This document shows positions 45,648 to 57,898 of a stretch of 64,000 nucleotides of DNA, in pieces. The position numbers and the translations under genes were made by a program. The stretch lies in NCBI RefSeq assembly GCF_037042905.1, contig NC_087257.1:11010001-11074000 (forward strand), read 5' to 3'. Origin of the DNA: Lytechinus pictus. Its lineage: Eukaryota; Echinodermata; Echinoidea; Temnopleuroida; Toxopneustidae. Numbering within the stretch: the first letter of the stretch is position 1; each line of letters starts with the position of its first letter. Under the pieces are notes generated by a model, which worked only from the letters and a program-made list of their open reading frames with translations, did not search any database and had not been told where the DNA came from.

Positions 45648-48600
45648 ATGGGTTTCGGTGATCTTAAAAGCAGCAGTGGGCTCGGTGCCCTTAATGATTT
45701 CCTATCAGATCGCAGTTACATTGAAGGGTAATTTTCTTTTTATTTCACAAGATTCAACAACATACGAGGTAGCGTCTAGCGAGGCGTGGCGTGAGCTGAC
45801 TGAGTCTTAACCCAGGAAGCTCCCGCCCGCGCGGGCGGGAGCTCCCTGGGTTAACTGAGTCTGAGCTGCGTGCTGTGTCTGCCCTGCACTGCCACTGCGA
45901 TGTTCAAGTTGAGATGGGTACCATAGGCATGATTGGGATATCAAATGTTAATAGTAAATTAGCATACGAAAGTAAACCACAATGGGTTTTTTATTGATAA
46001 TTATACTGCTGTGTGTGATTGGTTCTGTCAGTAGACAGGTAGATAGAGGCGCTGGTCCAAAAATTGGGATTGTCTCACTCTCACTCAGTCTCAGAAAACA
46101 AGGATATCCTCATCATGTCATAACCAAGGCAAGACAAATCATGTCTTGATGAATTGAGATTGTCCTTGTTTATTGGGACAGTTTCTCTTCATTCACTTAG
46201 TGACTTTAGCCCTGCGGGACATGGACAGCAATTCTCGCTACCCCAAATAGGAACAAAAATCTCATAATGCGCGAGACGAGATTATTTTCACTCCGTCGGG
46301 TCGTCATCACCACTTCCGGTTCAGAGTCATGCTCGCGCGAGGTTCGCGATACTGAGTTTTCCACCACGCTGAAATCGATGCCAATCAGCGATATGTACAG
46401 ATTATAATACTTTTTATCTAATTTGGTCAGTTTTGATTCCATTTGAATTATAAATAAAAATAAAAAATATATTTCATGTGAAAATAGTTTTTATTCATGT
46501 TTTTATTTGGTTATAAAAAATTAAACAAAAAATGAGTATCTTAAAATTTCGCATTTAGCGACCGGCCTGACATCACGATCGTATTCGACTAGACGCTTAA
46601 TATATAGCCTACAGCATTCATTCCGTTCAATTTTTCGTCGACCACAAAATGGATAAAAAAAAAATCAGTTTTGGAACTTTAAAAAATCTTAACTGACAGA
46701 GGAATACCGTGCAATGGAAAGCGTCAGGCAGAATTAGTGACTTTAGCAGAAAAGGCCGTTAAACTGTATCGTGAAAGAGAGGGTTGTGATCACGAACTTT
46801 CCGAGCGAAAGCGACGTTGTGTTGTTGTGCATGACGGCACTGTTGATCTGAATGGCAAAACAGTGCATTGGACTTCCGAACAGGAAGTTTTAATACCGAA
46901 AAGCTATCCCATAATGCAATGCGCGTTACAGGGATTTTTCCCGGATCTCGGCAAAATCGCTATTTGGGGTAGCGATAATTGCGGGATTGAGAGTGCTAAA
47001 AATAGATTAAGTGACCTCAATTCCCCCAGTTCACCGTCTATGGACTATGTCTATGACTATAATCTATATTTCATGACTTTCTGTCTTCCATTTCCAATAA
47101 TCTTGTTATGAAACCTGATGATATGTTTACATTACATTGACTAGTGCACTGGATTGATGTCACAAGAAATCTAACTTAGGAAAGTTCATTCACCTGTGAA
47201 GTGCCGACATCAATCGGCACTTCACAGGTGAATGAACTTTCCTACGTTAGATTTCTTGTGTGGAGAAATCTTTGAAAACTGAGACAGTCCCTGTAAACTG
47301 GGACGATCCCAATTTTCTGACCAGCACCTCTGTCATATCACCTTCATTTTGTGAAAACTCACACAATTTTCTTATTTCACATCCATTTTTGATAATAAAA
47401 ATTTTGGTGTGTGATTTTTCTTTTGTTTTTATTTTATTCAAGTCATCTTTCAGGTTTTAGTTGTTTATTTCCTGTCTAAGTGGGGTGTCTGAAGCCACAC
47501 TGAAAAGTGTCAGCATAAGACAGGCTGATTTAGGGGAAAATATGGCACACTTTTTTCAGGAAATTCAGGCTGCTAAAAAAATGTGATCTGAATTGATTAT
47601 TAACTTTTGTTTGGCATGTATTGAAAGAAAATTCAGGGGCTTCTTTTGACAGTAAGGACAAGTTTATAGGATTATTTGAAATAAGGATTTAGAGATAAAT
47701 TGCAAACCCTTATTTGTCTGTGTGTTGAGATTGTTATTTCCCCATGCATTTTCTATGGGAAAATGAAATTTCTGTTTTGCACAAATTTTTTCACTTTGTC
47801 GCAATTCTTCATTGTGATCTGGTTTCCAAATCTTTATAAAAATCATACCATCGGAAAGAGCATAAAAATTCCTACTAGACACTTTATGGACAAGTTTTTG
47901 GCATTAATAATAAATTTATAACAGCTCTCGGAAGCTAAAAATTAGGATTTGTGTGTGTCCATTTCTTAACTACACAGTAATATGGCAGGGAAATGCTGAA
48001 AATTGACCTAATTTCATTCTTCTTTTTTGCAGCCAATAATTGGATTTTTTCAAAAAATATTACATTTCTATCAGTCTGAAGGTTTTTTCTCTTCAAATTC
48101 ACAAAGAAAATGTGATATTTCCTTGAAATAAGAAAAAAAAATTCTCCAGACACCCTAGTCTAAGATTAAATCAACATACATGTAGCCTATTGTAGGCCTA
48201 CATAAAAAGAATGTGATTGTTTTTTATGTGTTTTTTTAGAAAACAATTATTTTATTCCGCTCTGAGCGCCTTGAGCATCTAATTAAGATCAACATGGAAA
48301 GTGCGCTATACAAATCTTGAATTACTATTAGATAGGGCAAAAAAAAATGAAACGGCATTTCTACTAAAAAGCGTTACCTTTATTATATATTCTTTATTAG
48401 CATTATATTGTCAAAGACATTGCTCAAAACTGACCATGAAATTTCCTACTAAATAGTTAGAAATAAGGCTTAAATGCGCCATAAAATGTGTCTGGAAATG
48501 CATACATACAGCATTTTGGCCCATCCCCAGGCCATAGGCTATACTTTGTGGGCTAGTGGCTGAAAATAGGCATTTTTAAGTCTTTATAGACTGTTTGAGC

Positions 48601-51600
48601 CTCTGTGAGGAGCCATGGAAACATGTCACATTACTTGGCTGCCAGAAAATGTTGCCACATTTAACTACATTGTTCACTCAAAATATAGAATGAAAATTTG
48701 AGGCAAGTTCACCTATTGACTTTTTGACACATGTCTACAGCACAAATCTGGTGCCACCCTAGTATTATTTTATTTTTAGAACCTACTTTGAATTAAAAGG
48801 GTTATTTTTATTGTGAGTTGCATCTAGACTCAATCAACGTACAATGTAGCTTGTGGTTACAGATTTTGTTACTACCCTCATGAAAAAAAAAACCTTTATG
48901 TATTTATAGTATACACACCCGAATGAATGAAAAGAATTTACATCAGTTTACCTTTAGTTACTTTTCTCTTCCAATTTCAGGTACACTGTATCCCAGGCTG
49001 ATGTTGTCGTTTTCAAAGCACTGACTGGGGGCCCAGCAGCAGACCTCTTCAACGCACTCAGATGGTACAATCAAGTCAAGTCGTATTCTTCCACATTTAC
49101 TAGGTGTGTGTAATTTATCTTTTTTTCCTTATGAATGTACAGTAAATGGGGCTAATGCATCAATGGCAGCCAAAAAAAAACAGTTATTTTCAGGGGCTCC
49201 TTTTTGCAAATTATTGCCCAATAAATCTGCTACATTGGATTTTTTTACATTGCAATGAAGAAGGATTTTCCAGGGCCCCTTATTCAAGTTTCCAGGGTCA
49301 TTTTTAGCATAAATCGGAACAAAATCTTCTTCTTCACTCGTAAGTACAGGCCACTGTAATGCCGCCGCGCACAGAAAAATCAAGCCATAGAAGTCGTGTG
49401 TGGTGGATGCCAGAAGTGGCGTCACAGCACACGCGACCCACTAGTTAGAAATCCACTGCCAAACGCGGTTCTTGGTGCGAGGTTAGTATACTATTATAAA
49501 TAAGGTACTAACCTCGCACTAGTGTGAGTGCCGTTTGGTGTATTTTTGTACTGTTGACTGTTGTGCAGGTTTATGTACAGTGTCTCATTAAACTTGCCCT
49601 AGCCCGCTTTTCCCTAATTAAAGGGGAAGTGAAGTTCACCCTGATAATATTTGATTTAAATTAGAGCAGAAAAATAAGAGAAAAATATTTGTGAAGATTT
49701 GATGGAAATTTGTTTGTGATAAGCATCTGATTTTGTGACATGACCAACGAGCAGCTCCATTGGCTGTGTGATATCATTTTTTTTAAAGCCATTTTCTCAA
49801 TGAATTGAATTTTATTTTATTTGTGCAGGGAATATATAACTCAGGAGAAAATGGAAAAGATTTTTTTAACATAATCCAAGTTGAGTTTTGCCCAAGTCAA
49901 ACAGAATTCTAATATGGTCCCATAAGATTTGACATTTGCAGGTTCGCCTGTATAATAATTAAGAAAAATGTATCTATCCATGATGATAGGGGCATTTAGG
50001 CTGATCAATAGGATATAAAAGGCCATAGCCTTGGATTAATATAATCCCTATTGATGCGTACAGGGTGTACATTATATCTTATTTTACATAAGAGACGTTG
50101 TTTTAAGATTTATTTCTTTTTTATTTTTTGGTTGTTTGAAACCAGCCTACCTGGGGTAGCCAAAGCTATCAGTGAGTACGGTCCTGCGGTCACTCCAACT
50201 GCATCCAAGAAACCCGCTGACGACGACGAAGATGGTGACGACAGCGATTTTGACGTCTTTGGGTCAGATGATGATGATGAGGAGGAAACTGTGAGTGTCA
50301 TACAAACTCTTTATTTTTTAACCCACAAGTTGGCTAAAATCATTCTTTGGTTTAGGCCCTGTTTGATTTTGGGCGTGTTTTGCAAATGTCCATTGAACAC
50401 GTACGTATGCATGTCTCTCATTGCCCCTGTAGTATCCTTGTAATCTCAAAGATGTTCATGGATTGTACATACATTCAGCGCATGATGGCGTGCCAGTGAA
50501 ATCGATGCTAATTCTAGGATCGAGTTGAAGAGAGCTTGGGTTTGGGTAATTACGTCCCAGTTTCAGCTGGAATTATGGAAATTCAATACATGCCCGGAGA
50601 AACAAGTTATTGTGGTTTTTAAAAATGATGTGTTGAAGATCAGAGGCTAGATATAGGCAGCCTAGTAAGCACGCACCAAGGGACACCAGGCTGTATTGCA
50701 AGCGCTAGGCGCAGCGACTGTGAGATTGATCGGTCGAGTGGTGGCTCCGAGTTCCGGGCCGATTCAGGACCCGGAAATTAATTTTGCTATTAAAACCTTC
50801 CAGTCCAGGTTCAAGCCGGGTTTTCATCCCGAGCCCAAACGTTACATGACAGTTTTTTTACATGACTTTTGTATAGATTGATTTATTCAAATATAATTTA
50901 TTTGTTTAAAAGCTTTAAATCCTGTTGATCAAAGAATCTATTGATTTTTGTTTTCTTTTTGTTTTACAGAAACCACCTCCAAAAAAATTAGAGCCAAAGA
51001 ATGCAAAGAGTAAGTTAATGACATATGTTTTATGATATTCTGATTTATTGAACCTAGGTAGTTGTCCATATGAACAGGCATAGGGTAGTCTTTTGTCTTT
51101 GCACTATAAATCCATGACCTTGATCAAAGTTAAAATAATGGGGAGCCAAAATGTTGAAATTGCACAGGTCTGTGTTATCTGTTTCCTGTCTCTTCTTCGC
51201 TCATGTCTAAATGATGGAGAGAACTATTTCAGTTATTATTCCCAGTCAGTTATGAATGATTTGAGTGTCAAATTGGCTAACAAACTGAACTTGTACTTTT
51301 GGATATACCTGTCATGATTGGCTTTCCATAGTTAAACCACAACCTTAGGCCAGAGTTCAAATTAAACAGGGCCCCGTCTTACAAAGAGTTGCGATTGATC
51401 CAATCAACCTCATATGGACGGCCAGCAAAGTCAACATCTAAAATTCAAATTTGTTCGAAATATTTTTGAGATATCATGTATATTCATACATTCCTTGCTC
51501 TTTTGAAGATTCACTGATTCTCTTTGTTTACTGAAGGAGATTGTGTAAATTTTCTAACGAAAAAGTTATGGTATGGATGGATTTCCATACAGTTGAGATT

Positions 51601-54600
51601 GATTGGATCAATCGCAACTCTTTGTAAGACGAGACCCAGAACTCACTTTCTTCCAGCATCATAAGACATGCTTTTTCTATTGATACTGTCCCAACACTTG
51701 TGTGGTCATTTTAAAGAACAAGTCCACCCCAACAAAAAGTTGATTTGAATAAAAAGAGAAAAATCAAACAAGCATAACACTGAAAATTTCATCAAAATCG
51801 GATGTAAAATAAGAAAGTTATGGCATTTTAAAGTTTTGCTTAAATTCACAAAACAGTTATGTGCACATCCTGGTCGGTATGCAAATGAGGAGACTGATGA
51901 CGTCATCCACTCACTATTTCTTTTGTATTTCATTGTGAGAAATATGAAATATTCTAATTTTCTCATTGTCCAGTGAAACAACGATTAATTCCTCCATGAA
52001 CATGTAGAATTAGCATTGTTTAATACTATATGGTTCAGTCAAGTTGTTCCTTATTGACAAATCTGTAAAAAATGAAATATTGTATAATTCGAACAATAAC
52101 AAACAAAAGAAAAAGTGAGTGAGGGACATCATTGACTGTCTCATTTGCATGTCACTGAGTTGTGCACATCACTGTTCTGTGAAAAATAAGCGAAACTTTA
52201 ATATATCATAACTTTCTTATTTTACATTCAATTTTGATGAAGTTTTTAACCTTTAGTTAGTTTGATTTTTCTCTATTTATTCAAATCAATATTTTTCTGG
52301 GGTGGACTTGACCTTTAAAATCAGATTCTGTTCTAACTCATTTTAAGATTGATTGCTACAACTGGCATTTATCTTTCATTATCTTAATACCACCTTCATC
52401 ATGTAGACTGTCAAATTTTACTGATACATTTCTTGATATTTACAGAACCAGTGATTGGTAAATCGAGCGTTCTCTTTGATGTGAAACCTGAAGATAGTGA
52501 AACGGACCTTGGCGATATAGAGAAGCAAGTTCGTGCCATTGAGCAAGACGGTCTACTATGGGGTGCAGGTAAATTACTTAAAAGTTGATTTATCTACAGT
52601 GTGTCTATAAGAAAAAGCTGTACACTTCTGAAATGGCTGCCAAACAAAAATAAATGTGACTCAGTCAATTGACGAGTACAAGGCATTTGACATGCACATC
52701 AATACAGCTCGCGCAGCCGTCATTGGTGTGTCGTGATTGAGTTACAATTTTTGGAATTCATATTTAATTTTAGAATACATTTAATTCTTTATCTTGTACT
52801 CTGTTGTCAAATATCAAAGATTATTACCTATACAAGGCATTTTAGCAGATAAATAAAAGTCATATTTCGCTCGCTACTTTCAATCCGAGGCCAACTAGGT
52901 AAAACATTTGCCATGTTGCCCTCTCTGGGCTTTGCCCAATAGGAATCCTGTACAAAACAGAGTGCAATATTGGCTATATTTCTGCTAATGCGCTTGTGCA
53001 GTAGGAGCCGATTTTGATCGCTAATTTCAGTATTTGAAAAATCTGGCTGGAACCAGTTTATGAACTAACGTATTGTAGATTTCTACGCGTTGAAAGAACC
53101 ATATTTGCCCTCGTCTGAAGACTCGGGCCAATATGATTCTGTTGCGGGCGACATATTTGATATTCCTTCAAGGCCAGTCAATATTATGTAATTATAGCCA
53201 TGTACATTTGATAATCGATGTATCAAATCAATAATCATTTGGTGAACATTTGATTAGTGTAAAAAGTAGTATTCGGTTGCCAATTGTTGGTAATCTGCTC
53301 GAATGCATCGATTGTTCAAGGTTTACTCCCAGGCCCACCTGTTTACTAAGTGTTCATATTTTTTACTTATTTCAGTAATAGAAATCACGGGTTTAATTTT
53401 TGCATTCGAGTCAGACTGTTTTAGACCATCAGTTCTATATTGACCTTCTTTCAGTACTAACATGGCCCCCATGTTTACCTCTATTGAAATTATGCAGCTT
53501 CTATTAAAATTCTCATTAAAGACTTTACATAGCCTCTGTTTTAATTCCACTTTGAAATTATTGTAACTCTTATCAAAATTTCATCTTCATTTTATTTTTG
53601 TTGACAGCCAAACGTATCCCAGTTTGCTTTGGAATTGAGAAACTTCAAATTCTGTGTACAGTTGTAGATGACAAGGTAAGTAGTTCAAAGTGTCAGTCGT
53701 TATACAAGCAAGTACAAATGTGACCAGCCACTCCAAAACCAACAATAAGTCGCCCAAATTTTGAGGTTTTTATTCATTTTGAAAAAGCACATCCTTAACT
53801 TCGAAATCATATGTTATTTGTCAAAATTGATTGAAGGACAAGTCCACCCCAACAAAAAGTTGATTTGAATAAAAAGAGAAAAATCCATCCAGCACAACAC
53901 TGAAAATTTCATAAAAATTGGATGTAAAATAAGAAAGTTATGACATTTAAAGTTTTGCTTAATATCACAAAACAGTTCTATGCACATCCTGGTCGGTATG
54001 CAAATGAGGAGACTGATGACGTCATCCACTCACATTCTTTTGTATTTTGTTATATGAAATGTGAAATATTCTAATTTTCTCCTAATTGTCAAGTGAAACA
54101 ACGATTAATCCATCCATGAACATGTGGAATTAGCATTGTTTGAGACTATATGGTTCAGTCAAGTTGGTCCTTATTGTCAAATCTGTAAAATAAAAAAAAT
54201 GAAATATTGTATAATTCAAACAATAAAAAACAAAAGAAAAAGTGAGTGAGGGACATTGACTGTCTCATTTGCATGTCACTGAGTTGTGCATCACTGTTTT
54301 GTGAAAAATAAGCGAAACTTTAAATATCATAACTTTCTTATTTTACATCCAATTTTGATAAAATTGTTAACGTTATGCTGGTATGATTTTTCTCTATTTA
54401 TTCAAATCAACATTTTTCTGGGATGGACTTGACCTTTAAACGAGAATTCCAAACCATGACTATGAACGAACTTTCATAGTATGTGGTCAATTCCACCTAA
54501 CGGACATGACATATCAAAGTAACACCTGAAAATGTCTAGTATTCAAATAGTTCTAGCTGAGTTGATCAAACACATACAAGATTCACAATCCATTACAAGG

Positions 54601-55671
54601 CATAATAAGATCATTTTCTCTGCAACTGTTAAAGCATTGTAAAATTAGAATTCAATGGGTATGGGACAAAATTAAAGATAAGTATTATAGGCAAGAACTT
54701 CTTCAATAAGAGGGCATTTTCGCAATCACTATGCAGACATTTTCATACTGTAGATAATCTTTTGTCAAAACCCCTTCAATGATAAAACAGACTTTGTTGA
54801 AAATCGGTGAGTCAAAATAGCAGTGCCGTTCTGGACAAACAAAATATGTGACCTGCCACCCCAAAACCAACAATAAGTCGACCAAAATGAATATTGAGAT
54901 TTTTATTGAGCTTGATAATTCACTTTCTAAGCTTCAAAATGAAATATAATATGTTAAAATTGACCAACAATAACCATTACAAGTGCTTGATTGAATGCAG
55001 AGGAAATTTAGCAAGAGCTTAAAAAAATAAGAAAGCAAGGTTTGAGGTTCAGGGTTCACTCAAGCATGAGACGTGCATACTGTGTAATCTCAGTGAAACT
55101 TCAAAGCAGTCTGAAAAAGTAATGTCCAAGGAACTCTTGTATCTTTTCTTTTATTGAACTTCACAACTTCATAAATTTTCACAGTATGAAGAAGAATTGC
55201 TCTTTCAGATAAGCTATTTTTAAAATTTTTGGTTTTTGGAGACTAAATTACTATTTTGGCTATTTACAGAGAAGCTTACGTGGCGACTTATTGGTGGTTT
55301 TGGGGTGGTAGGTCACATATTTGCAATTTTCATAAATTTTCAGACGGTACACTGTCCCGGTCCACCAACTTTTGACAAAAACCTCTCAGTTGTCCACTGT
55401 AACTTGCAATTTCAAAGGAAATGATGCGTTGTAGAAAGCGTTAGCATAGTGATTGCGAAAGTACGCTATTGTAGATTTTAAAGGGCGATGCCTTCAAATT
55501 GTCTGAATTCCATTTTCACAAGGTGTAATTGCCATAGTGAAGAATCGCTTTGTACTCAGTTCCGATCACATCCTCTTTCTAACGCAGGTCAGCGTCGATG
55601 ATCTCCAGGAGAAAATCGAGGACTTTGAAATCGTCCAGTCTGTCGACATTGCAGCATTCAACAAGATCTAG
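45648..55671 (+). CDS. EEF1B2: Elongation factor 1-beta (eEF1B alpha-type exchange factor), 7 coding exons
   Basis: Coding sequence is join(45648..45727, 48981..49103, 50146..50290, 50970..51009, 52446..52568, 53608..53675, 55588..55671), 663 nt, 220 residues (human EEF1B2 has 225). It catalyses GDP-GTP exchange on eEF1A in the cytosol. Domains: N-terminal GST-C-like region starting [19 protein letters not shown] and including [11 protein letters not shown] and HALRWYN-like [12 protein letters not shown]; acidic linker with [23 protein letters not shown] (about 93-115); C-terminal GEF domain from [11 protein letters not shown], through IEQDGLLWG, to [11 protein letters not shown], retaining the penultimate lysine near the eEF1A magnesium site. 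Oddities: the usual DVKPWDDETD reads [10 protein letters not shown], and the basic-acidic segment before the GEF domain (LREERLAQYESKKAKK-like in vertebrates) is short and proline-rich (exon 4, 40 nt). eEF1D is excluded, as the protein lacks a leucine-zipper start and has the GST-like domain. Confidence 0.94.
45807..45854. repeat. 48 bp near-perfect palindrome in EEF1B intron 1
   Basis: TTAACCCAGGAAGCTCCCGC followed by CCGC and then its inverted complement, with one mismatch in 24 pairs and no spacer. It is very GC-rich in an AT-rich intron. The half TTAACCCAGGGAGCTC recurs exactly at 44501-44516. Confidence 0.9.
46206..46442 (-). other. Unrecognised 78-codon open frame, divergent from the SAP-like frame
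   Basis: Reads [19 protein letters not shown] through [18 protein letters not shown] to HVPQG. No family is recognised. It lies back to back with the SAP-like frame at 46648, and an inverted 23 bp repeat connects the two, which hints that both belong to one mobile element. Confidence 0.25.
46648..47111 (+). pseudogene. SAP-motif-like frame relic, possibly from a transposon
   Basis: A start [15 protein letters not shown] is followed, after a one-base frame change, by [27 protein letters not shown], which has the helix-turn-helix spacing and the G-K-AELV pattern of a SAP DNA-binding motif. The second frame stays open to 47109-47111. SAP motifs at this place are typical of several metazoan transposon proteins; recognition is by eye. 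It sits in EEF1B intron 1 and is probably non-functional. Confidence 0.4.
47152..47260. repeat. 100 bp hairpin with 47 bp arms
   Basis: Arms 47161-47207 (CACAAGAAATCTAACTTAGG onward) and 47214-47260 pair with one mismatch around a six-base loop CATCAA. In addition, GATTGATGTC at 47152-47161 is the exact inverted complement of GACATCAATC at 47206-47215, spanning the loop. Confidence 0.95.
49459..49538. repeat. 80 bp imperfect hairpin in EEF1B intron 2
   Basis: CCAAACG...GTGCGAGGTTAGTA at the left pairs with TACTAACCTCGCAC...CGTTTGG at the right. Possibly a small MITE; no second copy noticed. Confidence 0.65.
51369..51637. mobile_element. Inverted-repeat MITE, family C, copy 2
   Basis: GGGCCCCGTCTTACAAAGAG at the left, CTCTTTGTAAGACGAGACCC at the right; body collinear with 16738-17003. 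Lies in EEF1B intron 4. Confidence 0.85.
51711..52318. mobile_element. TTAA-flanked foldback element, family A, copy 3
   Basis: TTAAAGAACAAGTCCACCCC to GGGGTGGACTTGACCTTTAA, with inverted halves as in the other copies. Lies in EEF1B intron 4. Confidence 0.85.
53831..54439. mobile_element. TTAA-type foldback element, family A, copy 4
   Basis: TTGAAGGACAAGTCCACCCC to GGATGGACTTGACCTTTAA; the left TTAA has changed to TTGA. It is the closest relative of copy 3, which lies in another intron of the same gene. Confidence 0.8.
54718..55463. mobile_element. Foldback element in EEF1B intron 6
   Basis: TTTCGCAATCACTATGC (54718) is the inverted complement of GCATAGTGATTGCGAAA (55444). Inside, GTGACCTGCCACCCCAAAACC pairs with GGTTTTGGGGTGGTAGGTCAC. 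A fragment of the inner motif also lies near 53720. Confidence 0.7.
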
Positions 55672-55758
55672 GTTCCACGTGTATCTCCATCTCCTGCAAG
55701 CTCCATCTCGGCAAATGCACGTTGATCAACCTGCAGCATGAATTGAAACTGCCAGAAG

Positions 55759-55764
55759 AATAAA
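55759..55764 (+). terminator. Polyadenylation signal of EEF1B
   Basis: AATAAA lies 88 bp after the stop codon, with GTGTTGCGTTTCT-type GT-rich sequence shortly downstream. Confidence 0.7.
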
Positions 55765-57514
55765 CTCCACAGTGTTGCGTTTCTCAACAAGTTTATTATT
55801 CAATTCAATTTATTTTCAATTCCAATTAAAAGAAATTTACAGAGAAATACATGCAGGCATAACAGATTGTCAATACACAAGAAATACCTAATTAAGATAT
55901 ATACACATGCATACAGTACATAAAACTACACAGAAGTTTCAAGAATAGGATGGAACTGAGGAAGACTGCAAAAAACCAAAAAAACATGAAGTTGTTGTCG
56001 AGGAAGCAATGCATTGAGAGAAAGTCAAAGAATTGAATAATTACAAGAAAGGGACATGAGAAGAAATTGAAATACATATAAATACATTACATATACAAAG
56101 CAAGGTTCTTGGCCCAATAATGACCAATTTGAATTGGGGGTTTGTGGTCTGTTTTCATCATGGGGAATTTGACACGATCTGAACATAAGTCACTCATGGT
56201 AGAACAAGATTTATGACTACATGTACATGTAGCAGACCCTATGCAATACCACTGACTTGCTATCATAACAAATGCACAAATTCTATAACAAGTCTACTAT
56301 CTGCCAATCAAACGGAATTATTTCAGTAGCTTTCTACTGTTGCAAATTTGTTTTCACAAAAAAGTTTTATGAAATTGGTCCCAGAAGTCTTTCATGTAAT
56401 TTCTCTATCCTTCGAAATCTATCAAATTTTTATTTGAAAGTTTTATTGATTATTAAGTGATTGATTTTTCAAGTCTAAAGAGTTTCATGTTTGATTCAAC
56501 AAGAATTTTGATGACCTGTTTCAGCATTTGCAGGCTGTCTAACATCAAGTGTTATTTTCTAGTGATTTTGAATCCCCAGAAAATGATTAATCATGCAAAG
56601 AGTTTAAATAATCCATTCCACTCTAGTACAAATGAGAAGAATATTTTGTCAATTTTAGATTTAAAATTCCAATTTCATTGTGATTTGATCATGTGGTAAG
56701 TCACATTGTAACAATCTACTTGGGGCATTTCCAGGATATCATTTAATGAATATGTTTAGGATTCAATAAAGCATTTGCCAAGATGGAACTCTTTTGTATT
56801 GTTGTCATTTCTTTTTTTTTGTGGGGGGGGGGGGTGTTTATTGGGCATGTGAGACTGCAGAACAAGGGGCATCTCTAACCATCAAAATGTTCTCATTTTA
56901 AATAGAAAACTAACCAAAGGGTTTCAAGATATCGCACAAAGATTGGTGCTTTGTTCTATCCAGAACATTGTTTAATCGATACACAGATTCATTGAAGGTA
57001 CAATCAATCTTAAGATCGATATTGATTGTATGTCTATGGCACGTAAAAGATTCTGTCAAGAGTTACAAATAATGAGATGATCGATCATTTTACAGTTACA
57101 AGAGTATGTTGGACAGGTATGTTTGGAGATAGACCCTTGTACTTCAGGCTTGTATGGGGTGTTGCAAGAAACTTACAATCAATCGCAAGTCAATGTCGGA
57201 TCCCAAAGTCAATCATTAGTCTTCGAATTGTAAATTTGCTATTGAAGACTAGTCGGCTTCTTGCATCAATTATAGATTGATTTGCTTTCATGAAAATGAA
57301 TCTTATCGCTTGTAAATTTGCAATTGATTTTGTCATTCTTTCTCTTTACCATTCGTTCTCTCCATCCCTCTATGACTTTCTCTCTCTACATATTCTATAT
57401 ATACATTTATACTAATTTCGCTTTCTGTCGATCAGTAGATTACACAACATTTTCTCCTGCGACAAAGCCGACAATGCTCCGACATTTTTTTGTAATAGCT
57501 ACATATGCATGGTT

Positions 57515-57562
57515 TGTTTTCAACTCGCCGTAAGGCCGCCGTAGAGCAAATGTGACCGATGT
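57515..57562. repeat. Single end of a family D MITE
   Basis: TCAACTCGCCGTAAGGCCGC followed by AGAGCAAATGTGACCGATGT matches the right end of 6822-6975; the left end is absent. Confidence 0.6.
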
Positions 57563-57898
57563 ATTACCTGTCACTTTGATGTAATTTTTTCTTTCTTTTT
57601 TTCATATTAATTCAACTGGTTTGAAAGGTTTCTATCTTCTTAAAAGTCAACCTTCAAAAAAAGGAACGTGTGAAAAGCTCGATCACTTCGCTCCCTCTTT
57701 TACATTACTTCTCGTACATTAATGATAATAATAATAGGCTCTAGTAATTGGCTTTTATATAGCGAGTTATCAATCAACGACTGCTCAGAGTGCTATAGCT
57801 TCACAATTATTACCCGGTCACTGGATTCAAGCAGCCTGTTAGGCGCACACTTGCTAGACCAACCGCAGTGACGGTTGTTTCCTATCGATAGGCCTATA

